From Opitutaceae bacterium (GTDB lineage: Bacteria > Verrucomicrobiota > Verrucomicrobiia > Opitutales > Opitutaceae), in the NCBI GenBank assembly GCA_025352845.1, contig JANXSC010000647.1:1-21938 (forward strand): a DNA stretch of 21,938 bases, read 5' to 3'. Position 1 is the first letter of the stretch, and each line of letters starts with the position of its first letter. The position numbers and the translations under genes are program-made. The notes under the pieces were generated by a model. The model was not told where the DNA came from, made no database searches, and was given only the letters and a program-made list of their open reading frames with translations. Shown here in pieces: positions 6,555 through 13,756 of this stretch.

Positions 6555-9500
6555 GGAGTCGGCAGATTGTTCAGGAATGAGAGGATTTCTTTCAAACGTA
6601 GGAGGGGCTTGGGGGCGGTCAACCTTGGAAACCGGGTGCCCACCTGCACCCAGTCGTCGCGCCGTCCGGAATGGCGCAGGCATTTCAGGCGGCTCGATTC
6701 GGTTTCGACGGAGACGATGCCCTTTTGTTCCGCCCGGATGCGAATTTCCGTGATTAGCAGCAGCGCCTTGATCTCGTCGCCGAATTTTCCGAAACGGTCG
6801 CGCAGGTCGGTCTCGATTTGTTTGAGCGCGGGCAACGCGTCCGCCAGCGCGAGTTTGCGGTAGAAATCGATGCGCAGCCGCGTTTCGCCCAGATAGCTCG
6901 GCGGGATGCGCGCCTGCACGCGCGCGACCTCGACCGCGTGCTCGTCTTCGGCGTCCTTGATCGCGGTGTAGCCGTCTTTGTGGCGACCGCCATCGCCTGC
7001 GGCGGCGGTGCCCTCGCCGACAAACACGAAATCGAGTTTCACGTTGGCGCGGATCGCGGCGGCGGTTTTCTCGCCCTTCAAGCGCGCGACCGATTGCCGG
7101 AGCAACTGGCAGTAGAGTTCGAAACCCACGCCCACGATGTGTCCGCTCTGCTCGGCGCCGAGGAGGTTGCCCGCGCCGCGCAGCTCGAGGTCGCGCATCG
7201 CGATGCGGAAGCCGGCACCGAGCTGGTTGTGCTGGCGCATTGCCGTGAGCCGCTGGCGCGCGACCTCGAGCAGGCGCGTGTGCCGGTGCAGCAGCAGATA
7301 CGCGTAAGCCTGATGCTTGAACCGCCCGACGCGCCCGCGGAGCTGGTAGAGCTGCGACAACCCGAACCGATCCGCGCCCTCGATGATGATCGTGTTGCTG
7401 TTGGGAATATCGAGGCCGCTTTCGATGATCGTGGTGGAGACGAGCACCTGGTAGCGGCCAGCGACGAACTCGGTCATCACGCTCTCCAAATCGTCCGCGC
7501 CCATCTGGCCGTGGCCGACGCCGATGGTGACGCCGGGCAGCAGCTCGCGCAGCCGCGCCGCGACGAGATCGATCGTCTGGACGCGGTTGTGCAGGTAGAA
7601 AACCTGCCCGCCGCGCCGCAGCTCGAAGTGAATCGCATCGACGACGATCTTCTCGTCGTAGGTTTTCACGATCGTCTGGATCGGGTGGCGGTTGGTCGGC
7701 GCCGTCTCGATCACACTGAGATCGCGGGCGCCGGTGAGCGCCATGTAGAGCGTGCGCGGGATCGGCGTGGCGCTCATCGAGAGCACGTCGACCGTCGCGC
7801 GCATCCGCTTGAAGACCTCCTTGTGCTTCACGCCGAAGCGCTGCTCCTCGTCGATGACGACGAGGCCGAGCTCCTTGAAAATCACGTCGCGCTGGAGCAG
7901 CCGATGCGTGCCGATGAGTATGTCCACCTGGCCCGCGGTGGTGGCGGTGAGGATTTTCTTCAACTCTGCGCGCGACCGAAACCGGCTGAGCATCTCCACC
8001 GCGATCGGGTAGCCGGCCATCCGCTCGCGAAAGGTGTTGAGATGCTGCTGCGCGAGCACCGTCGTCGGCACGAGCAGCGCCACCTGCCGGCCGCCCTGCA
8101 CGGCCTTGAACGCCGCGCGGATCGCGACCTCGGTTTTGCCGAAGCCCACGTCGCCGCAAATCAGGCGATCCATCGGCCGCGTTTTTTCCATGTCGGCCTT
8201 CGTTTCCACGATGGCCTTGAGTTGATCGCGCGTCTCGGTGAACGGAAACGACGCCTCGAATTCCTTCTGCCACGTGTTGTCCTCGGCAAAAGCGTGGCCC
8301 GGTTGCGCCTCGCGCGCGGCGTGGATGCGCAGCAGCTCCGCCGCGAGATCGATGGTCGCGCGTTCGGCGGCCTGTCGAGCTTTTTCCCAGCGGCCCGAGC
8401 CGATGCGGCCGAGCTGCGGGCGCGACTTGCTGAGCCCAACGTAGCGGCTGATGAGGTGCGACTCCTGCAACGGCACGTGGAGCGTCACGTGGTCGTCGAA
8501 CTCCAGCGAGATCACTTCGCGGATGCCCTGCGCGGTGTCGAGTTTCGTGAGCCCGCGGTAGTGCGCGATGCCGTGTTGGAGATGGACGACGAAATCGCCC
8601 TCCACGAGTTCCGCGAAATCCAGCAACTGATCGATCTGCGCGCGTGTGGCGGTGGCGCGGGGGTTGAGCGCGGGCCGGCGCTGGCGCTGGCGACCGAAGA
8701 TTTCGGTCTCGGTGACGACGACGAGGCCCGTCGCCTGCGTTGATGTAGGCGGGGTGCCCCCACCCCGCTTCGTGCGCGGCGAGTTTGCGGGGTGGGGGCA
8801 CCCCGCCCACAACAAGCCAAGGTCGGCCCCTTCGCGAAACGTGATCCGGAATCCTTCGTTGATGCCGCCGCGCAGCCAGCGGGGCTTGATGCCTTTCAGC
8901 GCGGAATCCTCGGCGAGAATTTCCTGCGCGCGCTGCTCCTCGCCCTCCTTGGCCGCGACGAACACGATTTCGTAGCCGGCCTTTTTCCACGCGGCGATTT
9001 GGCGGAGAAATTCGTGGCGTGCGTCTTCCTCCACGCTCAGGCGTTCCTGCGCCACGAGCGCGTCGTCCGGGTAGCGGCGATGGTGAGTGAGGCTCTCGGT
9101 GTCCCAAGTTGCCTCCTCGGCTGCACCCTCGAAAATCGCGCTGGCTTCGTCGATGTCGCTCACGGCAAAAGCCGCCGCACAGCGGGCGAGCAGCGGCGCG
9201 AGCGTGCCGTGGCCCTCTCGCGCGATGGTGCTGAACTCGTTTTCCAGCGCCGCCGGCTCGACCAGAACCAGATGCGTCCCGGCGCTGAGGTAGTCAGCGA
9301 GGCCGGTCGTGGAATCTTTGAGCCGCACGCGGGGCGAAGCCGCGAGCGAGATGCTTTCCACGCCCGCGCCCGAGCGTTGCGTGACCGGATCGAATTCGCG
9401 GATCGATTCGATTTCGTCGCCGAAGAAATCGAGGCGGTAAGGCTGGTTGGCGGTGACGGGATAGACGTCGATGATGCCGCCGCGAATCGCGTAGTGGCCG

Positions 9501-9994
9501 GGCGCCTCGCAGACGGCCTCGGAATCGTAGTCGAGTTTTTGGAGCTGTTCGAGGAGGCCTTGAAACGGCTGCGTCTGCCCGCGCGTGAGCGTGAGTTCGC
9601 GCGTCGCGAATTCCTCCAGCGCCGGCACCGATTGGAGCAGCGCCGCGGGCGTGGTGACGACGACCAGCGTGTCCGGCGCGCGCACCATTCCGCGCGTCGC
9701 GCGCAGCCGCGAGAGCACCGTGAGCCGATCGCTCGACGCGGCGAAGGCTTCGCGCATGTCGCCGCCCTCGGGCATCGACTCGGGAAAAACGAGCGCGCGC
9801 AGCGCCCGCGGGTCGCCCGACGCGCCGTGGAAAAACACCACGTCGTCCGCGAGGTGTTCGGCGGCCTTCAAGTTTTCCGCCACGACCAGCCACACCGGGG
9901 CCGGATGCGCGCGCGTCAGCCCGGCGACGACCGCACCGCGCGCGGGCGGGCAGACACCGGTGAGCTTGCGACGCGGAAGGGCCGGGACAGACAT
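6551..9994 (-). CDS. mfd: Transcription-repair coupling factor Mfd, carrying an in-frame REP-derived insertion
   Basis: The 1147-aa translocase removes RNA polymerase stalled at DNA lesions and recruits UvrA. A UvrB-like N-terminal module includes HYAIRGGIIDVYP near residue 170. The RNA-polymerase-interacting domain follows (EGDFVVHLQHGIAHYRGL, about 465-482). The RecG-like helicase has Walker A GDVGFGKTE (about 615-623), DEEQRFG in motif II (Gln where E. coli has His) and SATPIPRT. The C-terminal TRCF domain runs from about residue 945. About 30 residues (394-424) between the N-terminal module and TETEIFG are encoded by a GTAG-footed palindrome (8745-8810) and its flanks; they have no counterpart in E. 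coli Mfd as I recall it. ATG 9994 is preferred; TTG 10003 is an alternative. The stop overlaps the PPIase start. Confidence 0.96.
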   Translation of the reverse strand: MSVPALPRRKLTGVCPPARGAVVAGLTRAHPAPVWLVVAENLKAAEHLADDVVFFHGASGDPRALRALVFPESMPEGGDMREAFAASSDRLTVLSRLRATRGMVRAPDTLVVVTTPAALLQSVPALEEFATRELTLTRGQTQPFQGLLEQLQKLDYDSEAVCEAPGHYAIRGGIIDVYPVTANQPYRLDFFGDEIESIREFDPVTQRSGAGVESISLAASPRVRLKDSTTGLADYLSAGTHLVLVEPAALENEFSTIAREGHGTLAPLLARCAAAFAVSDIDEASAIFEGAAEEATWDTESLTHHRRYPDDALVAQERLSVEEDARHEFLRQIAAWKKAGYEIVFVAAKEGEEQRAQEILAEDSALKGIKPRWLRGGINEGFRITFREGADLGLLWAGCPHPANSPRTKRGGGTPPTSTQATGLVVVTETEIFGRQRQRRPALNPRATATRAQIDQLLDFAELVEGDFVVHLQHGIAHYRGLTKLDTAQGIREVISLEFDDHVTLHVPLQESHLISRYVGLSKSRPQLGRIGSGRWEKARQAAERATIDLAAELLRIHAAREAQPGHAFAEDNTWQKEFEASFPFTETRDQLKAIVETKADMEKTRPMDRLICGDVGFGKTEVAIRAAFKAVQGGRQVALLVPTTVLAQQHLNTFRERMAGYPIAVEMLSRFRSRAELKKILTATTAGQVDILIGTHRLLQRDVIFKELGLVVIDEEQRFGVKHKEVFKRMRATVDVLSMSATPIPRTLYMALTGARDLSVIETAPTNRHPIQTIVKTYDEKIVVDAIHFELRRGGQVFYLHNRVQTIDLVAARLRELLPGVTIGVGHGQMGADDLESVMTEFVAGRYQVLVSTTIIESGLDIPNSNTIIIEGADRFGLSQLYQLRGRVGRFKHQAYAYLLLHRHTRLLEVARQRLTAMRQHNQLGAGFRIAMRDLELRGAGNLLGAEQSGHIVGVGFELYCQLLRQSVARLKGEKTAAAIRANVKLDFVFVGEGTAAAGDGGRHKDGYTAIKDAEDEHAVEVARVQARIPPSYLGETRLRIDFYRKLALADALPALKQIETDLRDRFGKFGDEIKALLLITEIRIRAEQKGIVSVETESSRLKCLRHSGRRDDWVQVGTRFPRLTAPKPLLRLKEILSFLNNLPTP
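8745..8810. repeat. Paired REP-like (BIME-type) element inside mfd
   Basis: A perfect 21-bp inverted repeat (8748-8768 and 8787-8807) is separated by 18 nt. Each arm is itself a hairpin, GCGGGGTG-CCCC-CACCCCGC and GCGGGGTG-GGGG-CACCCCGC. The left foot is GTAG (8745-8748) and the right foot CCAC (8807-8810). It is translated in frame on the minus strand as a Gly/Pro/Thr/Cys-rich peptide within Mfd, with no stop or frameshift. Confidence 0.9.
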
Positions 9995-10062
9995 GGACGG
10001 CAATTGAGAAACCAGCTGGCGCGAAACGGCAAACTTCCGTTTCGCGGCCGGCGTGGGTCACG

Positions 10063-10758
10063 TCAGATCAGCTTGAGGGCGGTGAGCGCCACGCGCGCGG
10101 CGGCTTCCTCGGCGAGTCGCTTCGAGGGGCCGGTGCCCGTGCCGAGCTGGCGGTCGAGCAGAAAGACGGCGACCTCGAAGGTGCGGGCGTGATCTTTTCC
10201 CTCGGTGCGCACGACTTCGTAGCGAAGCGCGTCGTTGCCGTGGAGGGGTTGCACGCCCTCCTGCAGGCGGCCCTTGGGATTGTCCATTTCCTCGATGCCG
10301 GCGAGCCGGGCTGGCAAATCACCGTAGATGCCGCGCACGATGTCGCGGGCGGGAGCAAGCCCGGCATCGAGATAGATCGCGCCAATGAGAGCCTCAAACG
10401 CGTCGCCCAAAATGGAAGGGCGCGTGCGCCCTCCCGTGTTTTCCTCGCTGGTGCCGAGACGCAGCAAACGCTCAAGCCCGACCTCGCGGGCGAGTTGCGC
10501 GAGAAACGTGCCGTTGACCAGCATGGAGCGGCGGCGGCTCAACGGCCCCTCGCGCTCGGCGGGAAACAGGTGAAACAACTCCTCGGCGATGAGGATTTGG
10601 AGCACGGCGTCGCCGAGAAATTCGAGCCGCTGGTTGCTTTCGACCGTCGCGGGATGATCGGCGAGGTAGGACTGGTGCGTGAGCGCGCGTTCGAGCAGCT
10701 CGCGATCGCGAAACGCGTGCCCGACCCGGGCCTCCAGCTCGGCGCGTGGGTCGCTCAT
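10063..10758 (-). CDS. rnc: Ribonuclease III
   Basis: The 231-aa endonuclease cleaves double-stranded RNA in rRNA and mRNA maturation. The signature NQRLEFLGDAV is at residues 42-52, with catalytic Glu46 and Asp50. The second acidic pair Asp119 and Glu122 is in ILGDAFEALIGAIYLDAG. The C-terminal dsRNA-binding domain (about 160-231) includes NPKGRLQE and GTGTGPSKRLAEEAAARVAL. Length is normal (220-250 aa). The frame stays open upstream, but ATG 10758 is chosen because it matches the family start and overlaps the stop of the preceding permease (ATGA). mfd follows after 68 bp. Coupling of rnc to an ABC-2 permease is unusual; many bacteria place rnc near acpP/fabF or era. Confidence 0.97.
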   Translation of the reverse strand: MSDPRAELEARVGHAFRDRELLERALTHQSYLADHPATVESNQRLEFLGDAVLQILIAEELFHLFPAEREGPLSRRRSMLVNGTFLAQLAREVGLERLLRLGTSEENTGGRTRPSILGDAFEALIGAIYLDAGLAPARDIVRGIYGDLPARLAGIEEMDNPKGRLQEGVQPLHGNDALRYEVVRTEGKDHARTFEVAVFLLDRQLGTGTGPSKRLAEEAAARVALTALKLI

Positions 10759-11546
10759 GAACTGGCGCTGGCGTAGCGGCGCAGCCCGCGGTGAAACACG
10801 AAGACGGCGACCGCGAACCACACCACCGCCGCGCCAAAGAGCCACGCTGCGAGCCCGAGATCGAAACCTTCAAAGAGGAGGCGCGCGGGGGTGTTGGTCA
10901 CGACGACCACCGGTAGCAGCCAGACGAACAGCCCCTGCGTGACGAGCCCGGCAAACGCCTTGCGTGGCAGCCGCGAAAATTCCATCAGCGTGAAATACGT
11001 CCCCTCGATGCCCTGCGCACTCGTCAGCCAGAACGCCACCGAGATCGACATCACGAGCACGCTGTAGTGGATCACGACGCCACAACCGACCATGAAGATG
11101 TAGAGCGCAATCTGCCCCGCGCCCGGATCGAGGCCGAGTTGCCGGGCCGCATAAACTACCACGGCGGCGGCGATGAAGGAGTTCACGAGGCTGTCGGGGT
11201 CGAGTTTTCGCGTCGTGGCCATGAACATGATGTTGCCGGGCTGGGCCAGGAAGAAGTCGAAGTTGCCACTGCGGATGTTGCGGCCCATTTCAAAAATGCT
11301 GCTCCAGAAAAATCCCATCAGGAACCGCTGGATGAGCAGTGAGGTCCCCACGAGGAGAATCATCTGGTATTTCGTCCACCCGGCGATTCCGTCGGTGTGA
11401 TCGTAAATGACCGAAATCGTGAAGAGATTCACCGACATCCAGAACAACTCGACGAGCGCCCAGACGAAAAAATCCCCGCGGAACATCAGCGTCCGCGTGA
11501 TCGAGTAGCGCGCGCTGGCGAGCCAGATTTTGGCGTAGTGGAGCAT
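10755..11546 (-). CDS. ABC-2 type permease, second of a pair (COG3694-like)
   Basis: The 263-aa integral membrane protein has about six hydrophobic segments. Its start LHYAKIWLASARYSITRTLMFRGDFFVWALVELFWMSV and internal FEMGRNIRSGNFDFFLAQPGN (an 'IRSG.LD..L..P' motif) are typical of the ABC-2 family 6 permeases (COG3694). These pair with a COG4587 permease and a COG4586 ATPase to form an exporter of unknown substrate. The first permease is directly upstream and separated only by a palindrome. No ATPase gene is adjacent. ATG 11546 fits the conserved N-terminus; the upstream open frame (to 11600) is only repeat sequence. The stop overlaps the rnc start, so the two are probably translationally coupled. 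Confidence 0.85.
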   Translation of the reverse strand: MLHYAKIWLASARYSITRTLMFRGDFFVWALVELFWMSVNLFTISVIYDHTDGIAGWTKYQMILLVGTSLLIQRFLMGFFWSSIFEMGRNIRSGNFDFFLAQPGNIMFMATTRKLDPDSLVNSFIAAAVVVYAARQLGLDPGAGQIALYIFMVGCGVVIHYSVLVMSISVAFWLTSAQGIEGTYFTLMEFSRLPRKAFAGLVTQGLFVWLLPVVVVTNTPARLLFEGFDLGLAAWLFGAAVVWFAVAVFVFHRGLRRYASASS

Positions 11547-11550
11547 TATG

Positions 11551-11658
11551 GGATTTTCGATTTTGGATTCTCGATTTTCGATTGGCGGGCAAACGCACAA
11601 TCACGAGGCAGGTTGGGTTGGGTGAATCGAAAATCGAGAATCCAAAATCGAAAATTCC
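11551..11658. repeat. AT-rich long palindrome filling the gap between the two permease genes
   Basis: A perfect 31-bp inverted repeat (11553-11583 and 11625-11655), extendable by GG/CC with a one-base indel, encloses a 41-nt loop. Arms consist of GATTTTCGATTTTGG- and GATTCTCGATTTTCG-like units, far more AT-rich than the surroundings. The element reaches to within a few bases of the upstream stop codon (11660-11662) and the downstream ATG (11546). It could form a very stable intercistronic mRNA hairpin. Confidence 0.92.
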
Positions 11659-11659
11659 A

Positions 11660-12472
11660 TCAGCCACCGACCGCAGTGTGGCGGCGCAGGCCGCGCGTCC
11701 AGAGGGCTTGGTTAATCAGCAGGAGCACGACGACCCAGACCGCCTGAATCGCGTAGCCCTGCAAGATGGCGGACATCTCCGTGATGCGGCCGGTGAAAAT
11801 CGCGGCGGGAAAATACATCTGGTAGTAAAACGGCAGGCACTTCGCGATCGAGTAGGCCCACGCCGGCAGCAGATCCAGCGGGAACATCTGGCCGCCAAGC
11901 ACCGTTTCGATCGCCATCGAGAGAATCACGAAGCCCTGGATTTCCAGAAACCAAAACGTCAGCATCCCGAAACAGTAGGCGATGCTGAACTGAATCAGCG
12001 CCGACATCGCCATCGCCGGCAGCCCAAGGAGGAGACCCGACACGCTGCTCGGGTAGGAGAGATATTGGTAGATGACGGGCAGCGCGACGACGAGCGGCAG
12101 AATGACGAGCAGGCCCGACACCAGCCGGGCCGCGACGAAGATGCTGAACCGATACGCGAAGTAATTGATCGGTTTCAGGAGGAATTGGTTGATGAGCCCG
12201 TTGCGGATTTCCTCGCTGATTTGGTAGTCCTCGTTGAACGCGCTGATGAAAAACTGCAGCACGAGCAGCGTGACAAAATACGTGATGGTCTGGTTGAGCG
12301 AGAAGCCGCCGATCTCGCCGCGGCCGGTGGCCGCCGCGCTCCAGAGGATGACCACCGCCGCGAGGTGGAAGAGCGAAAAGAAGCCGCGCACGGCGAAATT
12401 CCACCGATAGACGATGTTGCTCTGCAGTCCGATCAGGAAGACTTGGCGGTATTTGGCGAGGGCGGCGAACAC
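11660..12472 (-). CDS. ABC-2 type permease, first of a pair (COG4587-like)
   Basis: The product is about 270 aa with six predicted membrane segments. FAALAKYRQVFLIGLQSNIVYRWNFAVRG at the N-terminus, the EIRNGLINQFLLKPINYFAYRF segment and the C-terminal FYYQMYFPAAIFTG motif match the COG4587 permeases ('I..G.l...LlkPi.y', 'P..y.P..i..G'). It probably forms a heterodimeric channel with the next gene product. The start is uncertain: GTG 12472 lies just outside the upstream palindrome and keeps the conserved region, while GTG 12505 lies within the palindrome arm. Neither has a clear ribosome binding site. The gene in the position where the ATPase would be expected encodes a ParA-type protein instead. 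Confidence 0.85.
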   Translation of the reverse strand: MFAALAKYRQVFLIGLQSNIVYRWNFAVRGFFSLFHLAAVVILWSAAATGRGEIGGFSLNQTITYFVTLLVLQFFISAFNEDYQISEEIRNGLINQFLLKPINYFAYRFSIFVAARLVSGLLVILPLVVALPVIYQYLSYPSSVSGLLLGLPAMAMSALIQFSIAYCFGMLTFWFLEIQGFVILSMAIETVLGGQMFPLDLLPAWAYSIAKCLPFYYQMYFPAAIFTGRITEMSAILQGYAIQAVWVVVLLLINQALWTRGLRRHTAVGG

Positions 12473-12481
12473 GGGAGTCAG

Positions 12482-12562
12482 GGCACCACGAAATACACGA
12501 AACACACAAAAGTCAGGCCGGGGACCACATCTTTTCGTGTTCTTGGTGTATTTCGTGGTGCC
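12482..12562. repeat. Palindrome with ACCACGAAATACACGAA-type core, between parA and the permease
   Basis: The left arm (12482-12512) and right arm (12531-12562) begin with 17 perfectly complementary bases, GGCACCACGAAATACAC, and continue with lower identity around an 18-nt loop. It starts 6 nt after the parA stop codon and runs into the 5' edge of the permease reading frame. Elements with this core are, to my recollection, frequent in Verrucomicrobiota and Planctomycetota intergenic DNA; a genome search would confirm it. Confidence 0.85.
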
Positions 12563-12568
12563 AGAAAA

Positions 12569-13348
12569 TCACTTCAACTTGAACCGCTCGATCACTTCTT
12601 GCGCGAGTTTGCGATAAGCGGTGGAGCCGGGGTTCAGGTTGTCGTAGTCGAAGATCGTCTTGCCGAAGCTGGGCGCCTCGCTCAGGCGGATCGTGCGCGG
12701 GATCACCGTTTCGAAAATCTTGTCGGGCAGGTGCTGCTTCACCTCGTCGACGACCTGACGCGAGAGGTTGGTGCGCAGATCAAACATCGTCATGACCACG
12801 CCGCCGAGTTCTAGCGCATCGTTGATGTGCGCGGATTTGAGCCGATCGACGTTGCGGAGTATCTGGCCGAGGCCCTCGAGTGCGAGGTATTCGCACTGGA
12901 GCGCAATCAGGAGGAAGTCGGCGGCGGCGAGGCTGTTCATCGAGAGCATCCCGAGGGCCGGCGGGCAGTCGATGATGATGGCGCGGTAGGTGCCGGATTT
13001 GCGCACGGGCGCGAGCACGGTGCGGAGTTTCTCGAGGTAATTTTCCGTCTGGGCCAGCTCGATCTCGGCGGCGGCGAGATCCTCCTCGCTGGGGATGAGC
13101 GAGAGGTTTTCGTAGGCCGTCGGCACGATCATCTCGGCGGCCGTGCCTTCGCCGCTGAGCGGTCCGTAAAGGCTCCTGCCCGCGTGCTTCTCGACGCCGA
13201 CGGCGCTCGTCGCATTGGCCTGCGGATCGAGATCGACGAGGAGGACGGGGATCTTTTTCTCCGCCAGCGCGGCCGAGAGATTGACCGCGGTGGTGGTTTT
13301 GCCGACGCCGCCCTTTTGGTTGGCGATGGTGAAGACGGTGGTGCGCAT
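12569..13348 (-). CDS. parA: ParA/Soj-type deviant-Walker ATPase
   Basis: The 259-aa cytosolic ATPase is of the chromosome-partition (Soj) class. Deviant Walker A KGGVGKTT (12-19, signature Lys12 and Lys17) is followed by VDLDPQANAT with Asp41 (switch I), IIIDCPPALGMLS (Walker B, 124-136) and MTMFDLRTNLSRQVVDEV (about 187-204). Length and motifs are those of chromosomal ParA/Soj, which bind DNA as ATP dimers and position origins or other cargo. ATG 13348 is preferred because the family begins at this point; the open frame upstream runs through a palindrome and the antisense of tRNA-Cys. No parB follows, as it commonly does; two ABC-2 permeases do. It could therefore be the chromosomal ParA separated from parB, or an orphan ParA that positions another cargo. 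Confidence 0.92.
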   Translation of the reverse strand: MRTTVFTIANQKGGVGKTTTAVNLSAALAEKKIPVLLVDLDPQANATSAVGVEKHAGRSLYGPLSGEGTAAEMIVPTAYENLSLIPSEEDLAAAEIELAQTENYLEKLRTVLAPVRKSGTYRAIIIDCPPALGMLSMNSLAAADFLLIALQCEYLALEGLGQILRNVDRLKSAHINDALELGGVVMTMFDLRTNLSRQVVDEVKQHLPDKIFETVIPRTIRLSEAPSFGKTIFDYDNLNPGSTAYRKLAQEVIERFKLK

Positions 13349-13370
13349 GAAAGTGGCGGAATGCCTAGCG

Positions 13371-13412
13371 GCGAATGCCGCGCCGCCGCAAGCGTGGTGT
13401 CGCGGCATTCGC
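13371..13412. promoter_or_regulatory. Perfect 12-bp inverted repeat in the parA leader
   Basis: GCGAATGCCGCG (13371-13382) and CGCGGCATTCGC (13401-13412) are exact inverted copies around an 18-nt GC-rich loop. The nearer arm is 22 bp upstream of the parA start. It could be a leader hairpin, an operator, or another small repeat. It lacks the GTAG foot of the REP-like elements. Confidence 0.45.
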
Positions 13413-13467
13413 ATTTCGGCGCTTGCGCGGGCATTTTTTTCCGCCAACGTCCACGCCTCTTGGGTTC

Positions 13468-13542
13468 GGCGCGGTAGCCAAGTGGTAAGGCCGAGGTCTG
13501 CAAAACCTCTATGCGTCGGTTCAATTCCGACCCGCGCCTCCA
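13468..13542 (+). tRNA. tRNA-Cys (anticodon GCA)
   Basis: Acceptor GGCGCGG (13468-13474) pairs with CCGCGCC (13532-13538), followed by discriminator T and encoded CCA (13540-13542). U73 is the known identity base for cysteine. The anticodon stem GAGGT/ACCTC holds loop CTGCAAA with GCA at 13500-13502. The T-arm is GTCGG TTCAATT CCGAC. It lies on the opposite strand from parA at the divergence between the two gene blocks. Confidence 0.97.
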
Positions 13543-13580
13543 GGAGCCCACCCAAAGAAATCCGGAGTGGCGACTGTGAG

Positions 13581-13632
13581 CACCCAGGAAATGCCGGCCG
13601 GCGGGTGACTTCGTTGCACAACTTTCTGGGTG
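13581..13632. other. Inverted repeat between tRNA-Cys and the MamK-like locus
   Basis: CACCCAGGAAA (from 13581) and TTTCTGGGTG (13623-13632) are complementary over 10 bp with one bulged base, and enclose GCCGGCCGGC. The 214-bp stretch 13543-13756 has no other recognisable feature and should contain the promoter for the downstream pair of genes, though no convincing -35/-10 could be assigned. Confidence 0.3.
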
Positions 13633-13756
13633 TGGTTGGACGGAACCGCGTGGAATCGCATTTTCCCCCGGTTTCATCCGGTCCGCCTACGGTGGCGCAC
13701 CACGAAATGTCGCTCACGCAAGATTGTCGCGAACCACTTCGCTTGCGGTCGGTCTA

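Noticed and set aside
6818..8743. 641-residue plus-strand open frame opposite mfd
   Set aside because: It is antisense to a clear Mfd and has the Arg/Asp/His-rich composition of a complementary shadow frame, with no recognisable domain.
5517..9107. A 1196-residue open frame on the minus strand beginning well inside mfd
   Set aside because: Only the part from ATG 6554 has a signal peptide and SurA/PPIC homology. The upstream part is a GC-rich shadow frame of mfd with Arg/Pro-rich, non-homologous sequence.
11582..12814. 410-residue plus-strand frame across the permease genes
   Set aside because: It runs antisense to two well-supported membrane proteins and through two palindromic repeats.
13413..13440. 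GCGC hairpin followed by a T-run, considered as a plus-strand terminator
   Set aside because: No plus-strand gene lies upstream of it, and tRNA-Cys starts just downstream. A T-run alone is not enough.
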